Below, in pieces: positions 1 through 7,920 of a DNA stretch of 64,000 bases. The position numbers and the translations under genes are program-made. The stretch comes from Pseudomonas sp. ADAK13 (GTDB lineage: Bacteria; Pseudomonadota; Gammaproteobacteria; Pseudomonadales; Pseudomonadaceae). Positions within the stretch are counted from its first letter, which is position 1. Each line of letters opens with the position of its first letter. The DNA lies in the NCBI RefSeq assembly GCF_012935715.1, contig NZ_CP052860.1:2852001-2916000 (forward strand). Direction: 5' to 3'. The notes beneath the pieces are model-generated. The model had not been told where the DNA came from, did not search any database, and saw only the letters and a list, made by a program, of their open reading frames with translations.

Positions 1-879
1 CCATGACGGTTGAGTTCGTTGGGGTTCTTGGCCATGTCGAAGCGCGAGTCGTGCTGATGCCAGTTGATGTCTTTGCTGGCGGCCACCACGCCGTAGCGTT
101 TCTGCCCGGCGTCGAAGGTTTGTTGCGGGTTGCTGCTGCCGAAGCAGTCGGTGAAGTTTTCTTCGCAGGTGAGATAAGTGCCCCACGGAGTCTTGCCATT
201 GGCGCAGTTCTGGAAAGTGCCGAGGACTTTTTTGCCGGTCTTGTCGGCGCTGGTTTTCAGCCAGGCATGGCCCGCGGCGGGGCCGCCGAAGCGGATCGGC
301 GAGTTGCCGTGGATGCGCCGGTTGTAGCGCGAGTCCTGGACGAACTGCCAGGTGTCGCCTTTACGCCGTACTTCAATCACTGACACACCTTCGCTGGCCA
401 GCGCCTTGCGCACGTCTTCGGCCGATTGTGGCGCGCCGCCGTGGGCGTAGAGGTAGCGGTAGTTGGTGTATTCGTTGTTGATCGCCATCAGCGCGCGGTT
501 GTTGTCCCCGGGGAAGGCGAACAGGCTCATGCCGTCGTTGTTGTCGCCGAACTGCTGTTCCTGGGCCTTGGCGGTGCCGTTGCCGCTGGGGTCGAAGGCT
601 GGCGCATTCTTGTGCAGTGGCTGGCCCCAACTGATCAGCACCGAGGCGCTGTAGCCAGGCGGCAGGGTGATGGTGTCGCTGGTGGCCGCGGCGATGCTGG
701 CGAAACCCAGCAACGGGCTGTTCGACGCGGCGTTGACCGCCAGGGCGCTGCGGGTCAGCAGGTTGCCGCCGAGGAACATCGCCGCACCGCAGAGGGCGCC
801 GGCGCCGATAAAACGCCGGCGGGTGAGGCCGACCATCTGTTCCAGGTCGGTGGCTTGGTTTTCTTCTAATAGGCTCATT
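1..879 (-). CDS. PhoX-type (DUF839) Tat-exported alkaline phosphatase, 3' end beyond window
   Basis: The first 293 codons are present and the gene runs off the left edge. Residues about 19-24 read TRRRFIG, a twin-arginine signal followed by a hydrophobic stretch rich in Gly, Ala and Leu, so export through Tat is expected. The mature part begins with a typical PhoX/DUF839 segment (LPPGYSASVLISWGQPL) and continues with aromatic and Asn/Asp-rich loops of that family (GDNNDGMSLFAFPG; ALMAINNEYTNYRY; WGTYLTCEENFTDCFG). PhoX enzymes are calcium-dependent periplasmic phosphomonoesterases made under phosphate limitation. The ATG at 877-879 was chosen because the Tat motif sits a normal distance behind it. 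It lies 70 nt downstream of modE on the same strand and has a Pho-box-like sequence upstream. The catalytic part cannot be judged because the C-terminus is missing. Confidence 0.85.
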
Positions 880-922
880 TCAGGCTCCCTGCGGGTTTTT
901 GCAGCCACCTTAGGGAGCGGTC

Positions 923-940
923 GTGACGAAATTGTTGCAG
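923..940 (-). promoter_or_regulatory. Candidate Pho box upstream of the PhoX-type gene
   Basis: Read on the minus strand, CTGCAAC-AATT-TCGTCAC consists of two seven-base half-sites with a four-base A/T spacer, close to the PhoB consensus CTGTMAY-N4-CTGTMAY (6/7 and 5/7 matches). It lies 43 nt upstream of the start codon, where a Pho box would replace the -35 element. The match and position are seen; PhoB control is inferred. Confidence 0.45.
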
Positions 941-949
941 TTTGAAGCG

Positions 950-1720
950 TTACGCGGGGGTGCCCAGCAGCACATTGCTGGGGGAGAACTGCACCTTCAC
1001 CTGCAGGCCTTCGGCGGCCTTGAGCTGTACGAGCGCGTCGGGCTGGGCCAGGGCGCATAAAACCTGGCCATTGGGCAGGGTGATACGGACCTCGCTGGGG
1101 CCATCATCGGCGTCGAGAATGGCCTCGATTTTTCCTTCCAGGCAATTGTGTCCAGGTGTTGCGGACTGCTTCGCGGCCAGCACTTCAAGCCAGCCGGCCT
1201 TGATCAGGGCGACGACTTCGGTGCCGGTCTCCAGTTCCAGGTGCAAGGTGCTGTCGTGGGTGATTTGCGCATCCAGGCTCAGGCCTGCGGCCAGTTCCAG
1301 GCGAATCAGGTCGTTGCGACCGTGGCTGTGAATCGCAATGACCTTGCCGTGCAACTGGTTGCGCGCGCTGGTGCGCAGCATCAGGCGGCCCAGCAGGTTG
1401 AAGTCGCTGGCGTCTTCGGCGGAATCCAGCACCTGGGCTTGCACCACCTGCAGGCGTTGGTAGAGGCGTAGTACCCGTTCACCTTCGGCCGTCAGCCTGG
1501 CGCCGCCGCCGCCCTTGCCGCCGACGCTGCGTTCCACCAAGGGCTTTTGCGCCAGGTTGTTCAACTCGTCGATGGCGTCCCACGCGGCCTTGTAGCTCAA
1601 GCCCGCGCTCTTCGCCGCGCGGGTGATGGAGCCTTGCTCGGCAATGTGTTGCAGCAGGGCAATACGCTGGGGACGGCGGACGATGTGTTGGCTCAGGAGG
1701 GTTGGCAGGGACATGGGCAC
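950..1720 (-). CDS. modE: ModE-type molybdate-responsive regulator
   Basis: 256 residues, the usual ModE length. The N-terminal winged helix-turn-helix (about 20-85) contains GSITRAAKSAGLSYKAAWDAID and the glycine-rich wing VGGKGGGGARLT typical of ModE. Two Mop/TOBE molybdate-binding repeats follow at about 120-185 (SARNQLHGKVIAI) and 192-255 (NCLEGKIEAIL). ModE dimers bind molybdate and then repress the modABC uptake operon and tune molybdoenzyme genes. No mod transporter genes lie in this window, so it acts at a distance or its operon lies elsewhere. It follows comF by 51 nt on the same strand and precedes the PhoX-type gene, so the three may share a transcript. Confidence 0.9.
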   Translation of the reverse strand: MPMSLPTLLSQHIVRRPQRIALLQHIAEQGSITRAAKSAGLSYKAAWDAIDELNNLAQKPLVERSVGGKGGGGARLTAEGERVLRLYQRLQVVQAQVLDSAEDASDFNLLGRLMLRTSARNQLHGKVIAIHSHGRNDLIRLELAAGLSLDAQITHDSTLHLELETGTEVVALIKAGWLEVLAAKQSATPGHNCLEGKIEAILDADDGPSEVRITLPNGQVLCALAQPDALVQLKAAEGLQVKVQFSPSNVLLGTPA

Positions 1721-1771
1721 ACGCTTTGATGGAATGGGCAGACGTTGCGGGCAGGGCGTCTCGGAGTCAAG

Positions 1772-2509
1772 TCATGTGCCCGGCTTGGGCGTACGCGCCA
1801 GGCAATACACATCAACCTGCCGCGCGCCGGCGTCCATCAACAGCCGGGCGAGGCTGTTGGCAGTGGCGCCGGTGGTGAGTACGTCGTCGATCAGCGCCAG
1901 ATGCCGGTCTTTGACCAGGGCATTGTCCGCCAAGGCAAAGGCCTGGAGCAGGTTGCGCTGACGGGTCTTGGCGTCCAGGGCCTGTTGCGCCACGGTTTCA
2001 TGAGGCCGTAACAGCAGGTGCTCATCGTAAGGGATGTTCAGGTCCTTGCTCAGCCAGCGTGCGAGCATCGCCGCCTGGTTGTAACCCCGTTGGCGCAGGC
2101 GTTTGCGGGCCAAGGGTACGGGCAGCAGGCAGTCGGGGCGCGCGAGGCCGGCATCGTCATACCGGTGTTGCAGGAATTGCCCCAGCAGGTGCGCAAGCAA
2201 ATGGCCCAGCGGCCAGCGCGCCTGATGCTTGAAGCGGCTGATCAGGCTGTCGACGGGAAAGCTGTAGGCCCAGGGTGCAACCACCTGTTTAAACGCCGGC
2301 GGTCGCTTCAGGCATTGGCCGCACACCAGGCCCGCCATGGGTAACGGCAGTGCGCACACGTCGCACTGATCCATCAGCCACGGCAGCTCGGTTTCGCAGA
2401 CGTTGCAGATGGAATGGGCGGTTTCGCTGTGCTCGTCGCAGACTAAACAGGGCTGGTTGCTTTTTAACCAGATGTAAACCTTGTGTTTGTTGTCGAGTTG
2501 ACAGTGCAT
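1772..2509 (-). CDS. comF: ComF family phosphoribosyltransferase-like protein
   Basis: 245 residues. The N-terminus carries four paired-cysteine motifs (CLVC, CNVC, CDVC, CGQC) expected of the ComF zinc-binding region. The C-terminal half is a type I phosphoribosyltransferase fold with the PRPP loop [19 protein letters not shown] at about 200-218. ComF proteins are linked to DNA uptake in competent bacteria, but the reaction is not established. It is divergent from bioB. The start at 2509 is used because no later start keeps the first cysteine pair, and this places the proposed BirA operator (2473-2503) inside its first codons. Confidence 0.85.
   Translation of the reverse strand: MHCQLDNKHKVYIWLKSNQPCLVCDEHSETAHSICNVCETELPWLMDQCDVCALPLPMAGLVCGQCLKRPPAFKQVVAPWAYSFPVDSLISRFKHQARWPLGHLLAHLLGQFLQHRYDDAGLARPDCLLPVPLARKRLRQRGYNQAAMLARWLSKDLNIPYDEHLLLRPHETVAQQALDAKTRQRNLLQAFALADNALVKDRHLALIDDVLTTGATANSLARLLMDAGARQVDVYCLARTPKPGT
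2473..2503 (+). promoter_or_regulatory. Candidate BirA operator and -35 box of the bio operon
   Basis: TGTAAACC (2473-2480) and AGTTGACA (2496-2503) are separated by 15 nt. The first half matches the known BirA half-site perfectly, and the second matches its inverted partner GGTTTACA at 6 of 8 bases. The second half includes a perfect TTGACA (2498-2503), with an A/T-rich possible -10 at about 2520-2526. An operator over the -35 box is the expected arrangement for repression by biotinoyl-AMP-bound BirA. It is 97-127 nt upstream of bioB. The site is seen; the function is inferred. Confidence 0.5.
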
Positions 2510-2599
2510 GAATCTTCCTTAAATATGCCGAGCATCCGTGTCGTGCCTGTGGGTATTACTCCCCGCAGGGCTTGCCAAAGCATAATCAAGGAATCGCCC

Positions 2600-3655
2600 A
2601 TGAGCGCCAGCATCACTGCCAACCTGCGTCACGATTGGTCTTTAGCCGAAGTCAAAGCGCTGTTTGTCCAGCCCTTCAATGACCTGTTGTTCCAGGCGCA
2701 GACCGTGCACCGCGCGCATTTCGACGCCAACCGCGTCCAGGTTTCCACGCTGCTGTCGATCAAGACCGGTGCCTGCCCGGAAGATTGCAAATATTGTCCG
2801 CAGTCGGGCCACTACAACACGGGCCTGGAAAAAGAAAAGCTGATGGAAGTGCAGAAGGTCCTCGAAGAGGCCGCCCGCGCCAAGGCCATCGGTTCGACCC
2901 GTTTCTGCATGGGCGCCGCCTGGAAGCATCCGTCGGCCAAAGACATGCCCTACGTACTGGAAATGGTCAAAGGCGTGAAAGCCATGGGCCTGGAAACCTG
3001 CATGACCCTCGGCCGTCTCGACCAGGACCAGACCGAAGCCCTGGCCCAGGCCGGCCTCGACTACTACAACCACAACCTCGACACCTCGCCGGAGTTCTAC
3101 GGCTCGATCATCACCACCCGCACCTACAGCGAACGCCTGCAAACCCTGGCGTACGTGCGTGAATCGGGGATGAAGATCTGCTCGGGCGGCATCCTCGGCA
3201 TGGGCGAGTCGCTGGACGACCGCGCCAACCTGCTGATCCAGTTGGCCAACCTGCCGGAGCATCCGGAATCGGTGCCGATCAACATGCTGGTGAAAGTCGC
3301 CGGTACGCCGCTGGAAAATGCCGACGACATCGACCCGTTCGACTTCATCCGCATGCTGGCGGTGGCGCGCATCCTGATGCCGCAGTCCCATGTGCGGCTG
3401 TCGGCCGGGCGTGAAGCGATGAACGAGCAGATGCAGGCCCTGGCGTTTTTTGCCGGCGCCAACTCGATTTTCTACGGCGATAAACTCCTGACCACCGCCA
3501 ACCCGCAGGCGGACAAGGACATGCAGCTGTTCTCGCGCCTGGGCATCTTGCCGGAAGCCCGTGAAGAGCACGCCGATGAAGTGCACCAGGCGGCGATCGA
3601 GCAGGCGCTGGTGGAGCAAAAGAGCAGCGAGCAGTTCTACAACGCGGCTGTTTAA
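2600..3655 (+). CDS. bioB: Biotin synthase
   Basis: 351 residues. BioB is the radical-SAM enzyme that inserts sulfur into dethiobiotin to form biotin, the last step of the pathway. The SAM-cluster motif CPEDCKYC places cysteines at about 59, 63 and 66. Further conserved features are the [16 protein letters not shown] and [10 protein letters not shown] segments, and the [2Fe-2S] arginine region RLSAGRE near 275. An upstream in-frame start at 2483 exists, but ATG 2600 follows a purine-rich AAGGAA sequence and gives the usual family N-terminus. First gene of the bioBFHCD operon. Confidence 0.97.
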   Translation: MSASITANLRHDWSLAEVKALFVQPFNDLLFQAQTVHRAHFDANRVQVSTLLSIKTGACPEDCKYCPQSGHYNTGLEKEKLMEVQKVLEEAARAKAIGSTRFCMGAAWKHPSAKDMPYVLEMVKGVKAMGLETCMTLGRLDQDQTEALAQAGLDYYNHNLDTSPEFYGSIITTRTYSERLQTLAYVRESGMKICSGGILGMGESLDDRANLLIQLANLPEHPESVPINMLVKVAGTPLENADDIDPFDFIRMLAVARILMPQSHVRLSAGREAMNEQMQALAFFAGANSIFYGDKLLTTANPQADKDMQLFSRLGILPEAREEHADEVHQAAIEQALVEQKSSEQFYNAAV

Positions 3656-3684
3656 GCCATTTCTCCTGCCCACGTGCGATCCAG

Positions 3685-3773
3685 TGTGGGAGCTGGCTTG
3701 CCTGCGATAGCGGTCTATCAGACGCATTGATGCTGAATGTGCCGCCGTCATCGCAGGCAAGCCAGCTCCCACA
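3685..3773. repeat. REPIN (inverted REP pair) between bioB and bioF
   Basis: TGTGGGAGCTGGCTTGCCTG at 3685 is repeated in inverted orientation, ending in CAGGCAAGCCAGCTCCCACA at 3773, around a variable centre of about 40 nt. The transcript could form a long hairpin. It matches the copies at 7614-7698 and 61687-61771. These are dispersed Pseudomonas REP elements mobilised by a RAYT transposase, none of which is encoded here. It sits inside the bio operon and may affect mRNA stability between bioB and bioF. Confidence 0.85.
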
Positions 3774-3809
3774 GGGTTGACCGCGTTCGGTTTGCTTAAT
3801 CGAGGTCTC

Positions 3810-4988
3810 ATGTCTTTCGATCTCGCCGCGCGTCTTGCGGCCCGTCGTGCCGAACACCTGTATCGTCAACGTCCACTGCTGCAGAGCCCGCAAGGCCCTG
3901 AAGTGGTGGTCGATGGCCAGCCGTTGCTGGCGTTCTGCAACAACGATTATCTGGGCCTGGCCAATCACCCGCAAGTGATCGAAGCCTGGCGTGCGGGCGC
4001 GGCGCGCTGGGGTGTGGGCGGTGGCGCTTCGCACCTGGTGATCGGCCACAGCACGCCGCACCATGAACTGGAAGAAGCCCTGGCCGACCTCACCGGTCGC
4101 CCGCGAGCACTGCTGTTCACCACCGGTTACATGGCCAACCTCGGCGCCGTCACGGCGTTGGTGGGGCAGGGCGATACGGTGCTCGAAGACCGCCTTAACC
4201 ACGCCTCGTTGCTGGATGCCGGTTTGCTCTCCGGGGCGCGCTTCAATCGATACCTGCACAACGACGCGGAAAGCCTGGCCAAGCGCCTGGAAAAAGCCAC
4301 CGGCAATACGCTGGTGGTGACCGACGGCGTGTTCAGCATGGATGGCGATGTGGCCGACCTGCCGGCGCTGGCCCGTGAAGCCCGGGCCAAGGGCGCATGG
4401 CTGATGGTGGATGACGCCCATGGCTTCGGGCCTTTGGGCGCCAACGGTGGCGGGATCGTCGAGCATTTTGGCCTGAGCCAGGAGGACGTGCCGGTATTGG
4501 TGGGCACCCTGGGCAAGGCGTTTGGTACTGCCGGGGCGTTTGTAGCAGGCAGTGAGGAACTGGTCGAAAGCCTGATCCAGTTTGCCCGCCCGTATATCTA
4601 CACCACCAGCCAACCGCCGGCGCTGGCCTGCGCCACGCTGAAAAGCCTGGAACTGCTGCGCACCGAGCATTGGCGGCGTGAGCATCTCAACGGGCTGATC
4701 CGCCAATTCCGCTTGGGCGCCGAGCAGATCGGCCTGGAGCTGATGGACAGTTTCACGCCGATCCAGCCGATCATGATTGGCGACAGTGCCCGTGCCGTGC
4801 GCTTGTCGCAGATGTTGCGCGAGCGTGGGCTGATGGTGACCGCGATCCGTCCACCGACTGTGCCCGCTGGCAGCGCGCGACTGCGGGTGACCCTGACAGC
4901 GGCCCACAGTGAGGCGCAGGTGCAGCTATTGTTAAGCGCATTGGAAGAGTGTTTCCGCTTGTTAGGCCAGGAGCCCAACCATGCGTGA
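3810..4988 (+). CDS. bioF: 8-amino-7-oxononanoate synthase
   Basis: 392 residues of a fold-type I PLP enzyme of the alpha-oxoamine synthase family. BioF condenses pimeloyl-ACP (or -CoA) with L-alanine to give 8-amino-7-oxononanoate. The PLP lysine is K236 in [10 protein letters not shown]. The DDAHGFG motif at 201-207 holds the aspartate that contacts the pyridine nitrogen, and the N-terminal FCNNDYLGL segment is typical. ATG 3810 was preferred over an earlier in-frame start at 3777, which lies at the edge of the REPIN. The stop overlaps bioH by 8 nt, suggesting translational coupling. Confidence 0.97.
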   Translation: MSFDLAARLAARRAEHLYRQRPLLQSPQGPEVVVDGQPLLAFCNNDYLGLANHPQVIEAWRAGAARWGVGGGASHLVIGHSTPHHELEEALADLTGRPRALLFTTGYMANLGAVTALVGQGDTVLEDRLNHASLLDAGLLSGARFNRYLHNDAESLAKRLEKATGNTLVVTDGVFSMDGDVADLPALAREARAKGAWLMVDDAHGFGPLGANGGGIVEHFGLSQEDVPVLVGTLGKAFGTAGAFVAGSEELVESLIQFARPYIYTTSQPPALACATLKSLELLRTEHWRREHLNGLIRQFRLGAEQIGLELMDSFTPIQPIMIGDSARAVRLSQMLRERGLMVTAIRPPTVPAGSARLRVTLTAAHSEAQVQLLLSALEECFRLLGQEPNHA

Positions 4989-5712
4989 TCGACTGATATT
5001 GCTGCCCGGCTGGGGCCTCGGCGTTTCGCCGCTGGAGCCGTTGGCGGCGGCGTTGCAGGGGCTGGATGAACACTTGCAGGTGCAGATCGAACCGTTGCCG
5101 GACGTGGAGTCGGACGACCTTCAAGAGTGGCTCGATGAGCTGGATTCGACCTTGCCCCAAGACGTCTGGCTGGGTGGTTGGTCCCTCGGCGGCATGCTTG
5201 CTGCCGAGTTGGCCGCCCGGCGCGGTGATCATTGTTGCGGTTTGCTCACCTTTGCCAGCAACGCAAGCTTCGTGGCCTGGTCCCGCTGGGACCATGGCAT
5301 GCCCGAAGAGGATTTTATTGCGTTTCTTAACGGTTGCCGCCTTGATCCGGTTGCGACGTTAAAACGCTTCAGTCTGCTTTGCGCCCGGGGTTCCAGCGAT
5401 CCCCGATCACTTGCTCGGCTATTGCTGGCGGGTGCCCCTAAAACCTCCGCGCAGACCTTGCTCAGTGGTCTGGAGCTGTTGGGCCGATTGGACACCCGTC
5501 AGGCGTTGGTCGACTTTCAAGGGCCGCAGTTGCATCTGTTTGCCGGGCTGGACGGGCTGGTTCCGGCTGAAGTGGCCAGTGAGTTGTTCGCCTTGTTGCC
5601 CGATGTTGAAATCGGCCTGATTGAACAGGCCGGTCACGCTTTTCTACTGGAGGACCCCCACGGTGTGGCGGGGGCCATCCAGGCTTTTTTGCATGAGTGC
5701 GGTGATGACTGA
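4981..5712 (+). CDS. bioH: Pimeloyl-[ACP] methyl ester esterase
   Basis: 243 residues with an alpha/beta-hydrolase fold. The nucleophile elbow GWSLGG puts the serine at about 68; the probable acid is Asp191 (AGLDGLVP) and the base His219 ([12 protein letters not shown]). BioH removes the methyl group from pimeloyl-ACP methyl ester, ending the fatty-acid-synthase-dependent part of the pathway that BioC starts. It overlaps bioF by 8 nt and bioC by 8 nt. BioH together with BioC means pimelate is made by the E. coli-type route rather than by BioI or BioW. Confidence 0.93.
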   Translation: MRDRLILLPGWGLGVSPLEPLAAALQGLDEHLQVQIEPLPDVESDDLQEWLDELDSTLPQDVWLGGWSLGGMLAAELAARRGDHCCGLLTFASNASFVAWSRWDHGMPEEDFIAFLNGCRLDPVATLKRFSLLCARGSSDPRSLARLLLAGAPKTSAQTLLSGLELLGRLDTRQALVDFQGPQLHLFAGLDGLVPAEVASELFALLPDVEIGLIEQAGHAFLLEDPHGVAGAIQAFLHECGDD

Positions 5713-6517
5713 TTTATCCCATCCTGCGCTGCCCGGCGGCTTGCCAGACAAGCGCCAGGTAGCGGCCTCTTTTTCTCGCGCAGCGGCCAGTTACGACAGC
5801 GTTGCCGAATTGCAACGCGCGGTGGGCAGCGAGCTGCTGCGGCGTCTGCCGGAAGGTATTTCGCCGCAACGCTGGCTGGACCTGGGCTGCGGCACGGGTT
5901 ATTTCAGTCGTGTGCTGGGCCAGTCATTTCCGGACAGCCAAGGCGTGGCCCTGGACATTGCCGAAGGCATGCTCAACCACGCCAGGCCCTTGGGCGGCGC
6001 GCAGCACTTTATCGCTGGCGATGCCGAGCGCTTGCCCTTGCAGGACGCCAGCTGCGGGCTGATCTACTCCAGTTTGGCGGTGCAGTGGTGCTCGGATTTT
6101 GCAGCGGTGCTCAGCGAAGCGCGTCGTGTGTTGCAGCCCGGCGGTGTGCTGGCGTTTGCCAGCCTGTGCGTGGGTACGCTGGATGAGTTGCGCGAAAGCT
6201 GGCGCGCGGCGGATGGCATGGTTCACGTGAACCGCTTCCGGCCGTTCAGTGCTTATGAGCAGTTGTGCGCGGCCAGTGGCTTGCGGGTGCGTAGCCTGGA
6301 GCAGCGTCCCCATGTGCTGCATTACCCCGACGTGCGCAGCCTGACCCACGAATTGAAAGCCTTGGGTGCGCACAATCTGAACCCGGGGCGCCCCGGAGGC
6401 TTGACGGGCCGGGCGCGGATTGTTGCACTGGTGCAAGCCTACGAGCAGTTCCGCCAGGCCCAAGGCCTGCCGGCGACCTATCAAGTGGTGTACGCCGTCC
6501 TGGAGAAACCTCTATGA
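5705..6517 (+). CDS. bioC: Malonyl-[ACP] O-methyltransferase
   Basis: 270 residues. BioC methylates the free carboxyl of malonyl-ACP with SAM, disguising it so that fatty-acid synthase can extend it to pimeloyl length. The SAM-binding motif [12 protein letters not shown] lies at about 57-68, followed by [11 protein letters not shown] and [13 protein letters not shown] (motifs II and III). The start at 5705, inside the end of bioH, gives the usual MTDLSHP N-terminus. Longer in-frame starts at 5693 and 5621 are less likely because they add residues encoded within bioH. The last four bases overlap bioD (ATGA). Confidence 0.94.
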   Translation: MTDLSHPALPGGLPDKRQVAASFSRAAASYDSVAELQRAVGSELLRRLPEGISPQRWLDLGCGTGYFSRVLGQSFPDSQGVALDIAEGMLNHARPLGGAQHFIAGDAERLPLQDASCGLIYSSLAVQWCSDFAAVLSEARRVLQPGGVLAFASLCVGTLDELRESWRAADGMVHVNRFRPFSAYEQLCAASGLRVRSLEQRPHVLHYPDVRSLTHELKALGAHNLNPGRPGGLTGRARIVALVQAYEQFRQAQGLPATYQVVYAVLEKPL

Positions 6518-7194
6518 GTGCCGCTTACTTCATCACGGGGACCGACACCGACGTCGGCAAGACCACCGTCGCCGCCGGCCTGCTACATGCCGCGCGGCAA
6601 GCAGGCAAGAGCACCGCGGCGGGCAAGCCGGTGGCCTCGGGATGCCAGCTGACGCCCAAGGGCCTGCGCAATTCGGATGCCCTGGCGTTGCTGGCTGAGT
6701 GTTCGTTGCCCTTGACCTATGCCGAGGTCAACCCGGTGGCGTTCGAGCCGGCCATCGCACCGCATCTGGCGGCCCGCGAAGCCGGAGTGGCACTGACGGT
6801 TCAATCGTTGTTGAAGCCCATGCAGCATATTCTCGCCAAGCAGGCCGACTTCACCCTGATTGAGGGCGCGGGCGGTTGGCGCGTGCCCTTGGCGGATCAG
6901 GACAACCTCTCGGACCTGGCCCAGGCATTGAAGCTGCCGGTGATTCTGGTGGTGGGCGTGCGGCTGGGTTGCATCAGCCATGCGTTGCTGACCGCCGAAG
7001 CCATCGCCCGGGACGGTCTGCCACTGGCAGGCTGGGTGGCGAATATCATCGACCCCAAGACCTCTCGTCTGGAAGAAAACCTCGCGACCCTGGCCGAGCG
7101 GCTGCCTGCGCCATGCCTGGGAAGGGTGCCGAAACTCAAGCATCCCGGCGCTGAAGCGGTGGCGGAGTACTTGCAACTGGACCTGCTTGACTAG
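6514..7194 (+). CDS. bioD: Dethiobiotin synthetase
   Basis: 226 residues. BioD uses ATP and CO2 to close the ureido ring of 7,8-diaminononanoate to dethiobiotin. The P-loop [10 protein letters not shown] spans residues 9-18; the substrate lysine lies in KPVASG at about 37, and the [10 protein letters not shown] segment at about 115 is the second conserved motif. It is the last gene of the operon (ATGA overlap with bioC). bioA is not in this window, as is usual in Pseudomonas, where it lies elsewhere. Confidence 0.95.
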   Translation: MSAAYFITGTDTDVGKTTVAAGLLHAARQAGKSTAAGKPVASGCQLTPKGLRNSDALALLAECSLPLTYAEVNPVAFEPAIAPHLAAREAGVALTVQSLLKPMQHILAKQADFTLIEGAGGWRVPLADQDNLSDLAQALKLPVILVVGVRLGCISHALLTAEAIARDGLPLAGWVANIIDPKTSRLEENLATLAERLPAPCLGRVPKLKHPGAEAVAEYLQLDLLD

Positions 7195-7268
7195 TTTTGC
7201 CTATGGCTAAGGCATTATGCCATTAGTGTTTTTAACGGGCGTTTTGCCAGTAGGTCTGCTTCAATAAC

Positions 7269-7299
7269 GGTTCACGATTCTCTTATAGGCAGGTTCACG
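7269..7299 (+). repeat. Direct repeat GGTTCACG upstream of the 93-aa gene
   Basis: GGTTCACG occurs at 7269-7276 and again at 7292-7299, with 15 nt between that include TTATAGG. The second copy touches the start codon at 7302. It could be an operator or leader element, but no regulator is recognised. Confidence 0.3.
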
Positions 7300-7301
7300 C
7301 C

Positions 7302-7583
7302 ATGGAAATCTCTGGTAGCAGTGCGTTTTACTCGGGGCTGAGCGCGATTCAGACCGGGCAGAACCGTGTCGACCAGGCCGCCGGCAAGATCGCCAGCGCC
7401 GCCACTACCCAGCCTTCGGACGCACAAAATGATCGGCTGCGTTCCGTAGACGCCAATCAGGCAACCAATTCGGCCAGCAATATGGTCGAGATGGCCCAAG
7501 GCAAGTTCCAGGTCGAGTTGGGCGCCAAAGTCGCGAAGGCTTCCGACGAAATGCTCGGCACGTTGATCGACACTTACGCATAA
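7302..7583 (+). CDS. 93-residue protein resembling a miniature flagellar rod/hook subunit
   Basis: No named family is recognised with certainty. The N-terminal FYSGLSAIQTGQNRVDQAAGKIASAAT resembles the conserved N-terminal helix of rod and hook proteins (GLSAAQTALDVISNNIANAST). The C-terminal NMVEMAQGKFQVELGAKVAKASDEMLGTLI resembles the C-terminal helix of FlgG-type proteins (NVVEE...YEANAKVISTADEMLQTLI). Only about 30 polar residues join the two, so it looks like the paired axial helices without the outer domain. There is no signal peptide, as expected for type III export. It stands 107 nt after bioD, far from flagellar genes. Function unknown. Confidence 0.7.
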   Translation: MEISGSSAFYSGLSAIQTGQNRVDQAAGKIASAATTQPSDAQNDRLRSVDANQATNSASNMVEMAQGKFQVELGAKVAKASDEMLGTLIDTYA

Positions 7584-7613
7584 CCCCCTCTTATCGTGCG
7601 AGCTGGCTTCTCT

Positions 7614-7698
7614 GTGGGAGCTGGCTTGCCTGCGATAGCGTCACCTCGATCCTCCTGATACACCGCGGCGCCTGCATCGCAGGCAAGCCAGCTCCCAC
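7614..7698. repeat. REPIN between the 93-aa gene and the first acyl-CoA dehydrogenase
   Basis: GTGGGAGCTGGCTTGCCTGC at 7614 pairs with the inverted copy ending CCAGCTCCCAC at 7698. A shorter partial copy (GCGAGCTGGCTTCTC, about 7599-7613) abuts its left side, suggesting an older decayed insertion. Same family as the repeats at 3685 and 61687. Confidence 0.85.
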
Positions 7699-7833
7699 GT
7701 TGATCTTCACCGCTCAATAATCTTTTTTCACCCTGAATCGTCATGCGGCATTTCGCTGCAGGCCTTGCCGTGCCTGACGTTGACCCACGTCATGACAAAC
7801 GGCATTTGCGCGACGCTTGACAAGGATTGGTCG

Positions 7834-7861
7834 TAAACGTATGTTTCAAACAACTGTTTGA
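7834..7861 (+). promoter_or_regulatory. Tandem PsrA-like operators upstream of the first acyl-CoA dehydrogenase
   Basis: Two adjacent palindromes are seen: AAAC-GTAT-GTTT at 7835-7846 and TCAAAC-AACT-GTTTGA at 7846-7861. The second fits the PsrA consensus (G/C)AAAC-N2-4-GTTT(G/C). PsrA is a TetR-family repressor released by long-chain fatty acids that controls beta-oxidation genes in pseudomonads; I recall the P. aeruginosa counterpart of this dehydrogenase being in its regulon. The site is 60-87 nt before ATG 7921. Confidence 0.6.
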
Positions 7862-7920
7862 CCGCAATAACACATCCACGCGGTTGTTCATCCCAGATAC
7901 ATCAGCAGAGGTTTATCGCT

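Noticed and set aside
2642..3811. Minus-strand frame across bioB
   Set aside because: Histidine- and arginine-rich translation without family features, fully antisense to bioB.
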